Assembly: GCF_025938095.1 (NCBI RefSeq)
Contig: NZ_JAPCZF010000004.1
Coordinates: 496,001-560,000, forward strand
DNA: 64,000 bases
Direction: 5' to 3'
DNA from: Novosphingobium sp. JCM 18896
Lineage (GTDB): Bacteria > Pseudomonadota > Alphaproteobacteria > Sphingomonadales > Sphingomonadaceae
The first letter of the stretch is position 1; every line of letters starts with the position of its first letter. A program made the position numbers and the translations under genes. Shown piece by piece: positions 20,440 through 28,654 of the stretch. A model generated the notes under the pieces. The model searched no databases. It was not told the origin of the DNA and saw only the letters and a list, made by a program, of their open reading frames with translations.

Positions 20440-20707
20440 GGATGGTTGCGCCGACACCGATCGACTGCCGCTATTATTTGATTTTACCTGCCCGATCGGA
20501 CCCGGCGTGGCGATCCCGCCCGGATCGGGTGTTACACTATGCGCTATTCGGTTTCCTGCGTGGGCGCGCTTCGGCGTCCCGGTAGGGCACCAAGGTCGAT
20601 GAGCGCAGGGAACAGGAAGCGGGAAGCGGCAAGGCATACGATGCGCGGCGCGTGGGGCGCCGGCTTCGGGGCTGGCCTTGCCGCTGCCCGCTACCGCAGA
20701 GACCGGC
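20440..20707. promoter_or_regulatory. Divergent promoter region between recombinase 2 and the pilus operon
   Basis: 268 bp without a gene. The part next to recombinase 2 contains an AT-rich run CTATTATTTGATTTTA (about 20471) and the pair CCCGATC (20491-20497) / GATCGGG (20523-20529). A GTGTTACAC-like element is at 20530-20537. The part next to the pilus operon contains the large hairpin described separately. If the pilus switches phase, this is where an invertible or methylation-controlled promoter would be expected. Confidence 0.5.
20615..20695. repeat. 21-bp imperfect inverted repeat before the pilus operon
   Basis: The arm at 20615-20635 and the inverted arm at 20675-20695 match at 19 of 21 positions, including an unbroken AGCGGCAAGGC/GCCTTGCCGCT core, around a 39-bp spacer. 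The right arm ends 12 nt before the ATG at 20708. In RNA this would be a very stable hairpin covering the leader of the first gene. In DNA it could be a pair of inverted recombinase sites around a very small segment. Confidence 0.6.
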
Positions 20708-22108
20708 ATGGCTGAGCGTAAGTCTCGATCGAGGCCGTCGCTGTCGATCGTGCCGCGTCCATGGCATGTGGGCATACCGCTCCTGCGTCCCTGCGCGATC
20801 CTCGCCATCGCGGTGTTCGACAACTTTGCGGCAATCGGCTGCGTCTACGGGCGGGCCGCCGCAGAGACGATGCGCCGCGAACTCACCGAGCGAGCGCGCG
20901 AATTCGTGGGTGAGGCGGGAGCGGCCTACTGGGTCGAGGCGCGGCTGATCGTAGAGATGTCGCGCGGGGAGAGCCCGCGCGGCGGTGGCGAGGTAGCGGC
21001 CGCGCGGCTGGCGTCGCGTCTGGTCAGAGCCTTGACGGGCGAGGGCTTCGAGGTCGGCGAGGCCAAGGTGTTCGCGATGGTCACCATCGTTGCGGCGCCG
21101 ATAGACGCCGGGGGGCCCGGCGGTGCGAGCCGGGCAACTGCCGTGGATGAGCTCGTTCGCCGGCTCGTTGCAGCGGCACCGCGGCTGTCCTGCACCGCGC
21201 CCGATGCGCTTTCGCGCGGTCGCTACCGCACGCAGATGGATTGGGCGGCGCTGGCAGCCGACTGCATCCGCGAGAATGGCCTGGTGCTCACTTGGCGGCC
21301 GGTCGGCGGCCTCGACGGCGGTATCCTCTATCGCGAGGCCGAGGTGGGGCTCGTCGATGCCAGAGGTGCCCAATGGCCGGCGGCGGACCTTCGTGCCGCG
21401 CTGGAGGAGACCGGGCTCGTTCGTGCGATCGACACGCATGCGTTCGGCCTCACGCTCGATCGGCTGCATGCCGAGCCGGACGCGATCCTCGGCTGCAACA
21501 TTTCCGCCGCCAGCGCGATCGTCGACGGCTGGTGGGCTCCGCAGTTCGATCGTCTGGTGCGCGACCGTGACGTCGCATCCCGAATGATCGTCGAGATCGA
21601 CGAAACCGTCGCGTTTTCGAGCATTTCGCTCGCCGTGGAATTCGTCGACCGGTTGCGAGGTGCAGGGTGCCGCATCGCGATCGATCACTTCGGTGTCGGC
21701 CATGCGAGCCTGCGTCACGTCCTGGCGCTGGCGCCCGACATCATAAAGATCGACCCGCTCTATCTGCGCCTCGCGGCCACCCGTCCGCAAGGGCAGGGTG
21801 CGGCCTTCGCGCCGCTCGTCGGTCTCGCGCGATCGATCGCGCGACATGTGGTCGTCGAGGGCGTCGATGATGCCGCCGCGCTGGCAATCGCCCAGGCAAG
21901 CGGCGCGGACTGGCTGCAGGGCCATCACTTCGGCATGCCCGCGCCTAGGCTCTCGCGTGCGGCAGCGATGGCCGGATTGGGCGATACGATCGTCCGGTCT
22001 TCCACGGTGCGTCGGTCGGCATTGTCGGGTCGGCTCCAGGTCTTCGCCTGCCTTTTCGTCGGCGCAGTGCTCGCCGTCGGCATGATCTGGGGAGCACCGC
22101 TGCCGTGA
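20708..22108 (+). CDS. Degenerate GGDEF-EAL protein with C-terminal membrane helix
   Basis: 466 residues. Residues about 16-130 resemble a GGDEF fold (ILAIAVFDNFAAIGCVYG) but no GGDEF motif is present. Residues about 190-410 are an EAL domain with eroded metal-site motifs: EAL reads EAE (about 207), the Asn of NISA is kept, DDFG reads DHFG (about 326), Lys in IIKID is kept, EGVE reads EGVD and QGYxF reads QGHHF. Phosphodiesterase activity is therefore doubtful; a c-di-GMP sensor or protein-interaction role is likelier. One C-terminal membrane helix (about 445-462). It heads the pilus operon and its stop overlaps the next gene's GTG. Confidence 0.82.
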   Translation: MAERKSRSRPSLSIVPRPWHVGIPLLRPCAILAIAVFDNFAAIGCVYGRAAAETMRRELTERAREFVGEAGAAYWVEARLIVEMSRGESPRGGGEVAAARLASRLVRALTGEGFEVGEAKVFAMVTIVAAPIDAGGPGGASRATAVDELVRRLVAAAPRLSCTAPDALSRGRYRTQMDWAALAADCIRENGLVLTWRPVGGLDGGILYREAEVGLVDARGAQWPAADLRAALEETGLVRAIDTHAFGLTLDRLHAEPDAILGCNISAASAIVDGWWAPQFDRLVRDRDVASRMIVEIDETVAFSSISLAVEFVDRLRGAGCRIAIDHFGVGHASLRHVLALAPDIIKIDPLYLRLAATRPQGQGAAFAPLVGLARSIARHVVVEGVDDAAALAIAQASGADWLQGHHFGMPAPRLSRAAAMAGLGDTIVRSSTVRRSALSGRLQVFACLFVGAVLAVGMIWGAPLP

Positions 22109-22371
22109 CTTCCCGTCGGCGTCGCATCGCACGCGCCATCGCCCATCCCTGGCCCTTCGGATCGCACCGGGCCAGCGCGAGGGACACCCGGGACAAATCC
22201 GGGGCCCCTCGCGTGTCGGTCTTCTGGAAAAAGGTCCCGGACGAGGCGGTCGCGTCGCCCGGCAGCGATCCGCTGGATTCGACACGGGGACTGTTTCGTG
22301 GCCTCGCTTTTAGCCTGCCCGTGTCGTTCGCGATGTGGGGTGTCGTTCTGTGGTGGGTGTGGCGGCGATGA
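22105..22371 (+). CDS. Small C-terminally anchored membrane protein
   Basis: 88 residues, basic and Arg-rich at the N-terminus, with one C-terminal helix (about 66-86, LAFSLPVSFAMWGVVLWWVW) ending in RR. The GTG start overlaps the previous stop (GTGA) and its own stop overlaps the next ATG (ATGA), so it is embedded in the operon. No family recognised. Its position between a c-di-GMP-type protein and the first pilin suggests an accessory role in pilus control or assembly. Confidence 0.7.
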   Translation: MTSRRRRIARAIAHPWPFGSHRASARDTRDKSGAPRVSVFWKKVPDEAVASPGSDPLDSTRGLFRGLAFSLPVSFAMWGVVLWWVWRR

Positions 22372-22919
22372 GGGGCTCGTCCTGTCTTCGCCGCAAGGCT
22401 GCTGTTGCGGCGGGGCTTTGCCTGTTCGCGCGGTCGCCCGCGCAGGCGGAGGAAATCCGCATAGATATCCGCTTCGAAGTCCGTTCGGGCTGTGCGGTCG
22501 CGGCGGGAACCGGAGAGCTGGCGCTGCCCGACGTCCGATTGAGTTTCGGCGAGGCTGCAGCCGGTGCCGGAGAGCCGATCGACGCCATGGCGGCCGCGGG
22601 CGGCGGCGTGCCGCTGCTCACGTTGAGTTGCTCCTCCAGCTTCACCAACGATGCCGCGCCGACGGTTGTGCTCGATGCCGGTCTCAACGCGGAGGACGGC
22701 CAGCGCCGCATGCGCGGGCCGGGCGGGGCTACAGTTCCCTACCTGCTGTTCCAGGATCAGGCGTGCTCGATCCCCTACGATCCGACCACCCCGACCCAGA
22801 TCTCGATCCCGACCGCGGGTATCGGCGTGCCACTCGCGATCTACGGCCGCGTGCCCGTGATCGGCGACCTCCCGGCCGGGCGCTACGCCGACACGGTCAC
22901 CCTGACTCTCAGCTATTAG
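22368..22919 (+). CDS. Spore coat U (SCPU) domain pilin, first in operon
   Basis: 183 residues with an N-terminal signal peptide (AAVAAGLCLFARSPAQA, cleavage near residue 25). The SCPU fold shows Cys in SGCAV, a second in TLSCSSS and a third in QACSIPY, the RRMRGPGGATVPYLLF block and a C-terminal donor-like strand ADTVTLTLSY. SCPU proteins are the subunits of Csu-type chaperone-usher pili. The ATG overlaps the upstream stop. Confidence 0.88.
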   Translation: MRGSSCLRRKAAVAAGLCLFARSPAQAEEIRIDIRFEVRSGCAVAAGTGELALPDVRLSFGEAAAGAGEPIDAMAAAGGGVPLLTLSCSSSFTNDAAPTVVLDAGLNAEDGQRRMRGPGGATVPYLLFQDQACSIPYDPTTPTQISIPTAGIGVPLAIYGRVPVIGDLPAGRYADTVTLTLSY

Positions 22920-23675
22920 GTGCGAAAGACGATGATCCTGCGCCTGGGTGCCATTGCAGCGTCCTCGATCCTGACCATTTCGCTCGGTGGCCCGGCCACT
23001 GCCGCGTCGCTGCGGCTGTCGCCGATCCTGATCGAGATACAGCCTAGCCAGCGCGCCACGGCGGTGACGGTGACGAACACCGATTCCCAGCCTGTCAGCC
23101 TTCAGATCCGCCTCTATCGCTGGTTGCAGCGTGACGGCGCGGATACCCTCGATCCGACATCGGACATGATCGTCAGCCCGCCGGTCGCGACGATCCCGGC
23201 GGGAGCCAGCTACACGATCCGCTTGGCCCGGCGCGTCATGGCGCCGCCCGCCGGCGAGGTCAGCTATCGGCTGATGCTCGATGAGATTCCGAAGGTCGCC
23301 GATCCGAACAAGCCGATCCAGGGCGTCGCAATGGTACTTCGTACCTCGCTCCCGGTTTTCGTCACCGATCCCGCCGCCAAGGCGCAGATAAGCTGGCGGT
23401 TCTGGCAGGACGCGAGCGGAATCCACGCCGAGGCGGCGAACCTGGGTACGCGCCGCGCGCGCATCGCGGGGCTGCAGGTGGAAACGCCGAACGGCCGGAC
23501 GATCGCCTTCGGCAGCGGGCTCAACGGCTATGTCCTCGCACAAGCGACGCGCCGCTTCGACGTGACCGGAGCCGCGGCGGCAGGCCTTCCGTCGCTGAGC
23601 GGTGCGCAGGTGAACATCACCGCGCGCGAAGGGGATCGGCAATTGAGGGAAACCGTCCTTGTCGAGCAGCGCTGA
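22920..23675 (+). CDS. Periplasmic pilus chaperone (PapD/CsuC-like)
   Basis: 251 residues from a GTG directly after the previous TAG; an ATG at 22932 would give the same mature protein. A signal peptide ends near ATAAS. The first immunoglobulin-like domain has LSPILIEIQPSQRATAVTVTN and the G1 strand region GVAMVLRTSLPVFV; YRLMLDEIP matches the family signature YRxxLxEIP. It carries pilin subunits across the periplasm and donates a strand to them before usher-driven assembly. Confidence 0.92.
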   Translation: MRKTMILRLGAIAASSILTISLGGPATAASLRLSPILIEIQPSQRATAVTVTNTDSQPVSLQIRLYRWLQRDGADTLDPTSDMIVSPPVATIPAGASYTIRLARRVMAPPAGEVSYRLMLDEIPKVADPNKPIQGVAMVLRTSLPVFVTDPAAKAQISWRFWQDASGIHAEAANLGTRRARIAGLQVETPNGRTIAFGSGLNGYVLAQATRRFDVTGAAAAGLPSLSGAQVNITAREGDRQLRETVLVEQR

Positions 23676-26112
23676 TCATGATGGCGCGCTGCCGCCCCGA
23701 CCTCGGCGGCCCATGTTCTCGTTGCGCTCGGCGCTGCTGGCTGGCGCGGCGGCCGGCGCATGCCTGGTCGGCATTTCCGAGGCGCAGGCGGATCCGGTAC
23801 CCATGACCACGACCGCCGATCCTTCGCGCGCGGACAGCGAGCCGGTCCTGATGGTGCTCGAAGCGAGCGTCAACGGCACGCCGACGCACCAGTTGCTCAC
23901 AGTCAGGCGCTTGCCCGATGGCGCCTTCGTGGCGCGGCTCGACGAACTGCGCACGATCCGGATCACGCCGCCATCGGAATTCGCCGCTCAGGAAGAGGTC
24001 GATCTGGCCGCGCTCGGCATTGCCGGGACCTATGACGAAGCACGTCAGGCGATCGAGCTTACCGTGCCGGTCGAACGGTTGGAAACCTTCGTGGTCGGGC
24101 TCGGAGGGCAGCGCCGGCCGGTCGATCTCGACGCGATCACGCCGCTTTCCGGGCTGGCGCTCAACTATGGCCTCTATGCGCAGACGGCTTCGGGGGCCAC
24201 GGCCGTCAGCGGCAATCTCGAGGCGCTGGCCATGACGCGGCTGGGCCTCTTCGCCAACACTGCGGCCTTCAACAGCCGACGGTCGCGCGGCGACAAGGCA
24301 GTCCGGCTCGACAGCAACTGGCGCCTGATCGATCCGAAAGCGGTTCGTTCCTACATGCTCGGCGACTTCGTCAGCAATGCCCTGGCCTGGACCAATGGTG
24401 TGCGGCTCGGCGGTTTCCAGATCGCCAGCGCCTTCGACCAGCGCCCCGACATCGTCACCGCCGCCCTGCCGGAGTTTTCGGGCTCGGCCGCCTTGCCGTC
24501 CACGCTCGATCTCTACCTCAATCAGCAAAGGGTATTTTCGGGCGAGGTACCCTCCGGGCCGTTCGACCTGCGCGCATTGCCGTCGATCACGGGGGGCAGG
24601 GCGCGGCTGGTCGCGACCGACGTGACCGGCCGGCAGGTCGAGATGACGAAGTCCTACTATTACGTCAGCCGCCAGCTCAAGGCGGGGATCCTGCAGTATT
24701 CGCTCGATGTGGGCGCACCGCGGCTCAACTACGGCATAGAATCGTTCGACTACGACAACACCGTCTTCGCGTCGGGATCGATGCGGTACGGCGTCAACGG
24801 CAGGTTGACGGTCGAAGGTCACGTCGAGGCATCGGCGGACGGGCTGATCGGCGGCGGCCTCGCCGTCGTGCAGTCGATCGGCGGGATCGGCGCGATCATC
24901 GGCTCGTTCGCGGCAAGCCGCTACGACGGCCTGACCGGTGCCAAGTACACGATCGAGGCGTCGAGCCAGTTCGGACGGCTTCGCCTGTTCGCCGGCACCG
25001 AGCGTACCGTGGACGACTATTTCGATCTCGCGCGGGTCTCGCTCCTGCGTAGTCGCCGGCGCGATGCGCTCGACGGCGCCGACGGTTCGATCCTGGCGAC
25101 CGCGCGTGCGCGTATCCTGGATCGCGCCGGAGCCTCGTTCCGCCCGGGGTTCGACCCGATCACGATCAGCCTTGCCTACAATCGCATCGTCACCGCCGAA
25201 CGCAGCCAGCGAACCGGCAATCTCTCGCTGAGCCGGCCGTTCTCCCAGCGCCTGAGCTTCCATGCCAGCGGCTATCTCGATCTCGACACGACCAGCCGCT
25301 ACGGCCTGTTCTCGACGCTGACCTATCGGTTTGGCGGCGGGATCAGCAGTTCGCTCGGGCTATCGCGCGACCAGGGGCGCGACGGCCTGTTCGTTCAGGC
25401 CAGTCAGACGACCGGACAGCGTCAGGGCGCGGTCGGCTGGGGTGTTTCGCTGCGCGAATACGAAGGCGGCGGCAACCAGCGGACGGCTTTCGCCAGCTAT
25501 CGTGCGCCCATGGCCTTGCTGCGCGGGCAGGTCGATCAGAGCGGCGGCCTGTGGCGCGGCAGTATCCAGGCCGAAGGCGCCATCCTAGCAGCCGGGGGGC
25601 GACCGTTCCTCGCCAACCGCATCGGCGATGCCTTCGCGATCGTACGCAACGCCGGGCCCAAGGTGGAAATGCTGCAAGGCGGGGTACGCATTGCCCGGAC
25701 CGATGACGACGGGCGCGCGCTGCTGCCCAATCTCATTCCCTACTACGAGCAGAAGATCACGATCGATCCGGTGGGGCTGCCCGAAGGCTGGGAGCCCGCG
25801 GCGACCGAGCGCGTGGCCATCGCCGGCTGGCGGCAGGGCGCGGTCGTCGACTTCGGCGTCCGCAGGATCCATGCGGCACTGGTCGTCATTCGACGGCCGG
25901 ATGGCACACCGGTGCCGGCCGGTTACACTGTCCAGCTCGAAGGCGGCGAGCCGGCAATCGCCGGTTACGACGGAGAGGTCTATTTGCGCGGCCTCGCCGC
26001 GACGAACCGGATAGCCATCGATCTCGGGCGCGACGGCATCTGCCACGCCGACTTTGTCTATGACCTTGCGGGACCTGCCGTTCAGGAGATCGGACCGGTG
26101 ACATGCCGCTGA
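23659..26112 (+). CDS. Outer-membrane fimbrial usher (CsuD-like)
   Basis: About 817 residues. It has a signal peptide (LLAGAAAGACLVGISEAQA), an N-terminal substrate-binding domain, a large 24-strand-type barrel region with repeated GxxRYG and aromatic strands, and C-terminal beta domains (residues about 660-817). The C-terminal PxxTPVPAGYTVQLEGGE-like plug/CTD sequence and a final Cys pair (GICHADF, VTCR) fit ushers. A TTG at 23659 preceded by GAGGG is the likely start, overlapping the chaperone by 17 bp; an ATG at 23713 would still leave the signal peptide. Confidence 0.92.
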   Translation: MSSSADHDGALPPRPRRPMFSLRSALLAGAAAGACLVGISEAQADPVPMTTTADPSRADSEPVLMVLEASVNGTPTHQLLTVRRLPDGAFVARLDELRTIRITPPSEFAAQEEVDLAALGIAGTYDEARQAIELTVPVERLETFVVGLGGQRRPVDLDAITPLSGLALNYGLYAQTASGATAVSGNLEALAMTRLGLFANTAAFNSRRSRGDKAVRLDSNWRLIDPKAVRSYMLGDFVSNALAWTNGVRLGGFQIASAFDQRPDIVTAALPEFSGSAALPSTLDLYLNQQRVFSGEVPSGPFDLRALPSITGGRARLVATDVTGRQVEMTKSYYYVSRQLKAGILQYSLDVGAPRLNYGIESFDYDNTVFASGSMRYGVNGRLTVEGHVEASADGLIGGGLAVVQSIGGIGAIIGSFAASRYDGLTGAKYTIEASSQFGRLRLFAGTERTVDDYFDLARVSLLRSRRRDALDGADGSILATARARILDRAGASFRPGFDPITISLAYNRIVTAERSQRTGNLSLSRPFSQRLSFHASGYLDLDTTSRYGLFSTLTYRFGGGISSSLGLSRDQGRDGLFVQASQTTGQRQGAVGWGVSLREYEGGGNQRTAFASYRAPMALLRGQVDQSGGLWRGSIQAEGAILAAGGRPFLANRIGDAFAIVRNAGPKVEMLQGGVRIARTDDDGRALLPNLIPYYEQKITIDPVGLPEGWEPAATERVAIAGWRQGAVVDFGVRRIHAALVVIRRPDGTPVPAGYTVQLEGGEPAIAGYDGEVYLRGLAATNRIAIDLGRDGICHADFVYDLAGPAVQEIGPVTCR

Positions 26113-26456
26113 TCGCGCGTCTCTCGGTGGTCCTCTGCATGGTGCTCGCATCACACGCGGGGCAGGCCCAGACGGCTACCGTTGCCAGCACGGTCGAGGT
26201 TTCGCGCAGCCTCGAAGATCGCGAACAGCCCCGCACGCTCGGGCCTGCCCGCGCCGGGGCTCAGGGCGAACCTCGGAGCTTTGGCCGGGTCTTCGTAGAA
26301 CTGACGATCGTCGATGCATGTGATGTCGCCACCGGTGCACCGGCGCCGCGCGTCAGGTGTTCGGCCGGCTTCGAGCCGCGTTGGGAGATGGCGAGCATCG
26401 CTGTCGAGCCGTCGTTCGGCTTGGTGCGACTGGTCCGCCAGACGGTGGAGTATTGA
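26103..26456 (+). CDS. Small secreted protein of the pilus operon
   Basis: 117 residues with a signal peptide (cleavage near GQAQ, residue 23) and two cysteines (DACDV and RVRCSAG) spaced as a possible disulphide. The C-terminus has alternating hydrophobics (GLVRLVRQTVEY) like a pilin terminal strand. It could be a short or reduced pilin-like subunit. It overlaps the usher by 10 bp and stops two bases before the next ATG. No family assigned. Confidence 0.68.
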   Translation: MPLIARLSVVLCMVLASHAGQAQTATVASTVEVSRSLEDREQPRTLGPARAGAQGEPRSFGRVFVELTIVDACDVATGAPAPRVRCSAGFEPRWEMASIAVEPSFGLVRLVRQTVEY

Positions 26457-26458
26457 GG

Positions 26459-27484
26459 ATGCCCGGCGCGCAGATCTTCGCCGGCATCTTGGCTGCCATC
26501 GGCGCGGCGTTGTTGGCGCTTCTGTTGGTGCCGTCTCCGGCGGCGGCACAGGTCTCCGCGTCCTGCACCGTCACGCCGACGGGCGGGCAAGGCGAATATA
26601 CCAACGGAACGCCGCCCCAGATCACCACGACGCTGGGTTTTGTCTGCGATTGGACCAACGTGGGGGCAGAGCCCGCGGCAGCTCAGCAAGCGACGATCTG
26701 CGTAACCTTGCAGGGCGGTGGCGCAGCCCGCTCGCTGGCGCGAAGCGGCGGCGGCGGCACGCTCTCCTACGAAATCGGATTGCAGGGACCGACGGCGCCA
26801 GCGCTTGAAGAGGGTAGCCACGTCGCGGTCGGCGAGTTGGCCATTCCCGCACTGGAAGCGGCGGAAAGCATCGAGGGTTCCGGTCAAAGCGCGCTTTTTG
26901 CCGTGACCGGTCTGCCGAACCTGCCCGCCGTTGCGGCCGGAACCTATGAGGATACGCTTAGCTGGAGCGGCTATGTTGCCGATGCCTCGGCGAGCGGCAC
27001 CTGCGATGGGGCCCAGGGCGAGATCGCCGGCAGTAGCTTTTCCGGGCGCGAGGGAAGCCTCTCCGTTGAGCTCGCACCGACCTGCGGCATCGTCTCGACC
27101 ACGGCGGTGCGCTTCGAGACCGTGCCGGGCGGAGGCACGCTTGCGACGTCGATCTATGGGCAGGGCGGCATATCGGTGCAGTGCACCGGCGCGGTCACCT
27201 ATACGATCTATCTGGACCACGGGCAGGCCGATCCGTCGGGCCCCCGGCAGATGAGCAACGGCGCGGGCGGCGTCCTGCCCTACCGTCTGTGCAAGCAGGC
27301 GCCCTGCAGCGGCGAGTGGACCGAGACCAGCATTGCCCAGGGTGTCGGCGGGTCCGGCGGCGTCACCGTCAACGGCAGTACCGATCCCGCACTGACGACG
27401 GTCTACGGCGAGATCGTCGCCGGCACCCTGGTCCGGCGCGCGGGCGACTACGCCGATCAGGTCCAGGTCACGGTGGCCTATTGA
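26459..27484 (+). CDS. Two-domain SCPU protein, probable pilus tip subunit (CsuE-like)
   Basis: 341 residues. A signal peptide (AAIGAALLALLLVPSPAAAQ) is followed by two spore-coat-U-like domains: the first at about 35-180 (CTVTPTGGQGEYTNG ... YEDTLSWSG) and the second at about 190-341 (CGIVSTTAVRFETVPGGG ... YADQVQVTVAY). In Csu pili the tip adhesin is the two-domain subunit, which supports a tip role here. The ATG at 26459 was chosen because the signal peptide begins there. Confidence 0.85.
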   Translation: MPGAQIFAGILAAIGAALLALLLVPSPAAAQVSASCTVTPTGGQGEYTNGTPPQITTTLGFVCDWTNVGAEPAAAQQATICVTLQGGGAARSLARSGGGGTLSYEIGLQGPTAPALEEGSHVAVGELAIPALEAAESIEGSGQSALFAVTGLPNLPAVAAGTYEDTLSWSGYVADASASGTCDGAQGEIAGSSFSGREGSLSVELAPTCGIVSTTAVRFETVPGGGTLATSIYGQGGISVQCTGAVTYTIYLDHGQADPSGPRQMSNGAGGVLPYRLCKQAPCSGEWTETSIAQGVGGSGGVTVNGSTDPALTTVYGEIVAGTLVRRAGDYADQVQVTVAY

Positions 27485-27528
27485 TGCCCCAGGCCTGCCG
27501 CCTCGATCGCCTCCTGCAAGCGAGATCA

Positions 27529-27552
27529 CCGTCCGGAAGGGGCGCCGGACGG
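27529..27552 (+). promoter_or_regulatory. Intercistronic hairpin before the pilin gene
   Basis: A perfect stem CCGTCCGG-n8-CCGGACGG lies in the only sizeable gap of the operon (27485-27608). No T-run follows. It may stabilise or process the mRNA so that the downstream pilin is made in excess, or act as a partial terminator. Confidence 0.5.
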
Positions 27553-27608
27553 CTGCCTTACTCTTGCGCCATCGGCGCTTCGCCCTCCCATCACGAAAGG
27601 ACCAAATC

Positions 27609-28097
27609 ATGCGTAAACTTTTCCTCGTGGCCGCCTCGGCCAGCGCGCTGTTCGCGGCGCCGGCCTTTGCCCAGGACACGGGCACGCTCGACGTCTCGGC
27701 CGAAGTGCCCGAAAGCTGCGAGATCACCGGGGCAACGCTCGATTTCGGCGAGGTGCGCCGTGACGAAGTCCTTGCCTCGGGCGACGTCGCGCTCGTCTGC
27801 ACTTCGGGTGCGGAATTCACGTTGACGGCTGACGGGGGCACGAATGCCAGCAGCGGTCAGCGCCGTCTCGTCACCGGCAGCGGCCCGAATGCGACCTACC
27901 TTGCCTACAACCTCTTCACCGACTCCGGCCGTTTGGCCGAACTGACCGATGAGGATGGCATCGAGGGCACCGCCGATGAGACCACCGGCGAAGCGACCGT
28001 CACGATCTATGGGCAGATCCCGGCTGCGGCGGACGGTGTGGCGCGCGTCGCTGCGGAAGACTACACCGACTCGGTCGAGATTTCGGTCTCCTTCTGA
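27609..28097 (+). CDS. SCPU pilin, probable major subunit
   Basis: 162 residues with a clean signal peptide (KLFLVAASASALFAAPAFAQ). It has one disulphide pair (ESCEIT and LVCTSG), a SSGQRRLVTG block matching the SCPU family, and a terminal strand YTDSVEISVSF. AGGA precedes the ATG, giving the best ribosome-binding site in the operon, and a hairpin lies upstream. Both fit the most abundantly made subunit. It is much more acidic than the other pilins. Confidence 0.87.
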   Translation: MRKLFLVAASASALFAAPAFAQDTGTLDVSAEVPESCEITGATLDFGEVRRDEVLASGDVALVCTSGAEFTLTADGGTNASSGQRRLVTGSGPNATYLAYNLFTDSGRLAELTDEDGIEGTADETTGEATVTIYGQIPAAADGVARVAAEDYTDSVEISVSF

Positions 28098-28099
28098 TC

Positions 28100-28654
28100 G
28101 TGTCCGAGGCCCGACCACTAGCGATCGCACGAGTTCGGTGCGCCGGGCCTCTCGGGCTGGTGTGGGTCTGTGTCAGCGCCTTGCTGGCGCTGGCGCTGGT
28201 GCCGGCGCAGAGCCGGGCGCAGGTCACGGGGAAGCTCGCGATCGCCGCCAGGGTGCCACCGACCTGCCAGATCGGCACGAACCAAAGCGCCACCGGCGGT
28301 GCCACGATCGACCTGGGCGGCCAGGATGCGAGCGGTGGGGCTGGGCTGCTGACACCGATCCAGGTGCCGATCGACTGCAACGACAGCGCGACGACGCCCA
28401 AGATCTCGGTCGATCCCGGTAGCCATTCGGACGGCACGAGCCGGCGAATGCAGGGGCCTACGGGCAGCTTCATCCTCTACGATCTGCTCCTCGAAGGGAA
28501 CCAGGTCTGGGACGGCTCCTTCCTTCCGCTCGCCTATCGCCCTGACGGGACGGCTTTCTTCCCCATCGCCGGCGTGCGCGTCCGGGTCCCGCCCGGAACG
28601 CCCGACGGAATCTACATCGACACGATCGTCATTACCATCAGCCTTGAAAATTGA
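28100..28654 (+). CDS. SCPU pilin
   Basis: 184 residues from a GTG two bases after the previous stop. A long signal segment (GLVWVCVSALLALALVPAQSRAQ) precedes the SCPU domain with Cys in PTCQIG and PIDCND, SRRMQGPTGSFILYDLL, and the terminal strand IDTIVITISLEN. It is probably a minor subunit or adaptor. Its stop overlaps the TTG of the following regulator gene. Confidence 0.85.
   Translation: MSEARPLAIARVRCAGPLGLVWVCVSALLALALVPAQSRAQVTGKLAIAARVPPTCQIGTNQSATGGATIDLGGQDASGGAGLLTPIQVPIDCNDSATTPKISVDPGSHSDGTSRRMQGPTGSFILYDLLLEGNQVWDGSFLPLAYRPDGTAFFPIAGVRVRVPPGTPDGIYIDTIVITISLEN

Noticed and set aside
19738..20548. AATAGCGCA (19738-19746) and inverted TGCGCTATT (20540-20548) flank recombinase 2 like an invertible segment
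   Set aside because: The match is only 9 bp and does not extend. For two regions of about 580 and 270 bp a 9-mer match is expected by chance.
20440..20823. Extending recombinase 2 upstream by 128 codons
   Set aside because: The paralogue aligns from the ATG at 20439, and the extension runs through the divergent promoter and into the GGDEF-EAL gene.
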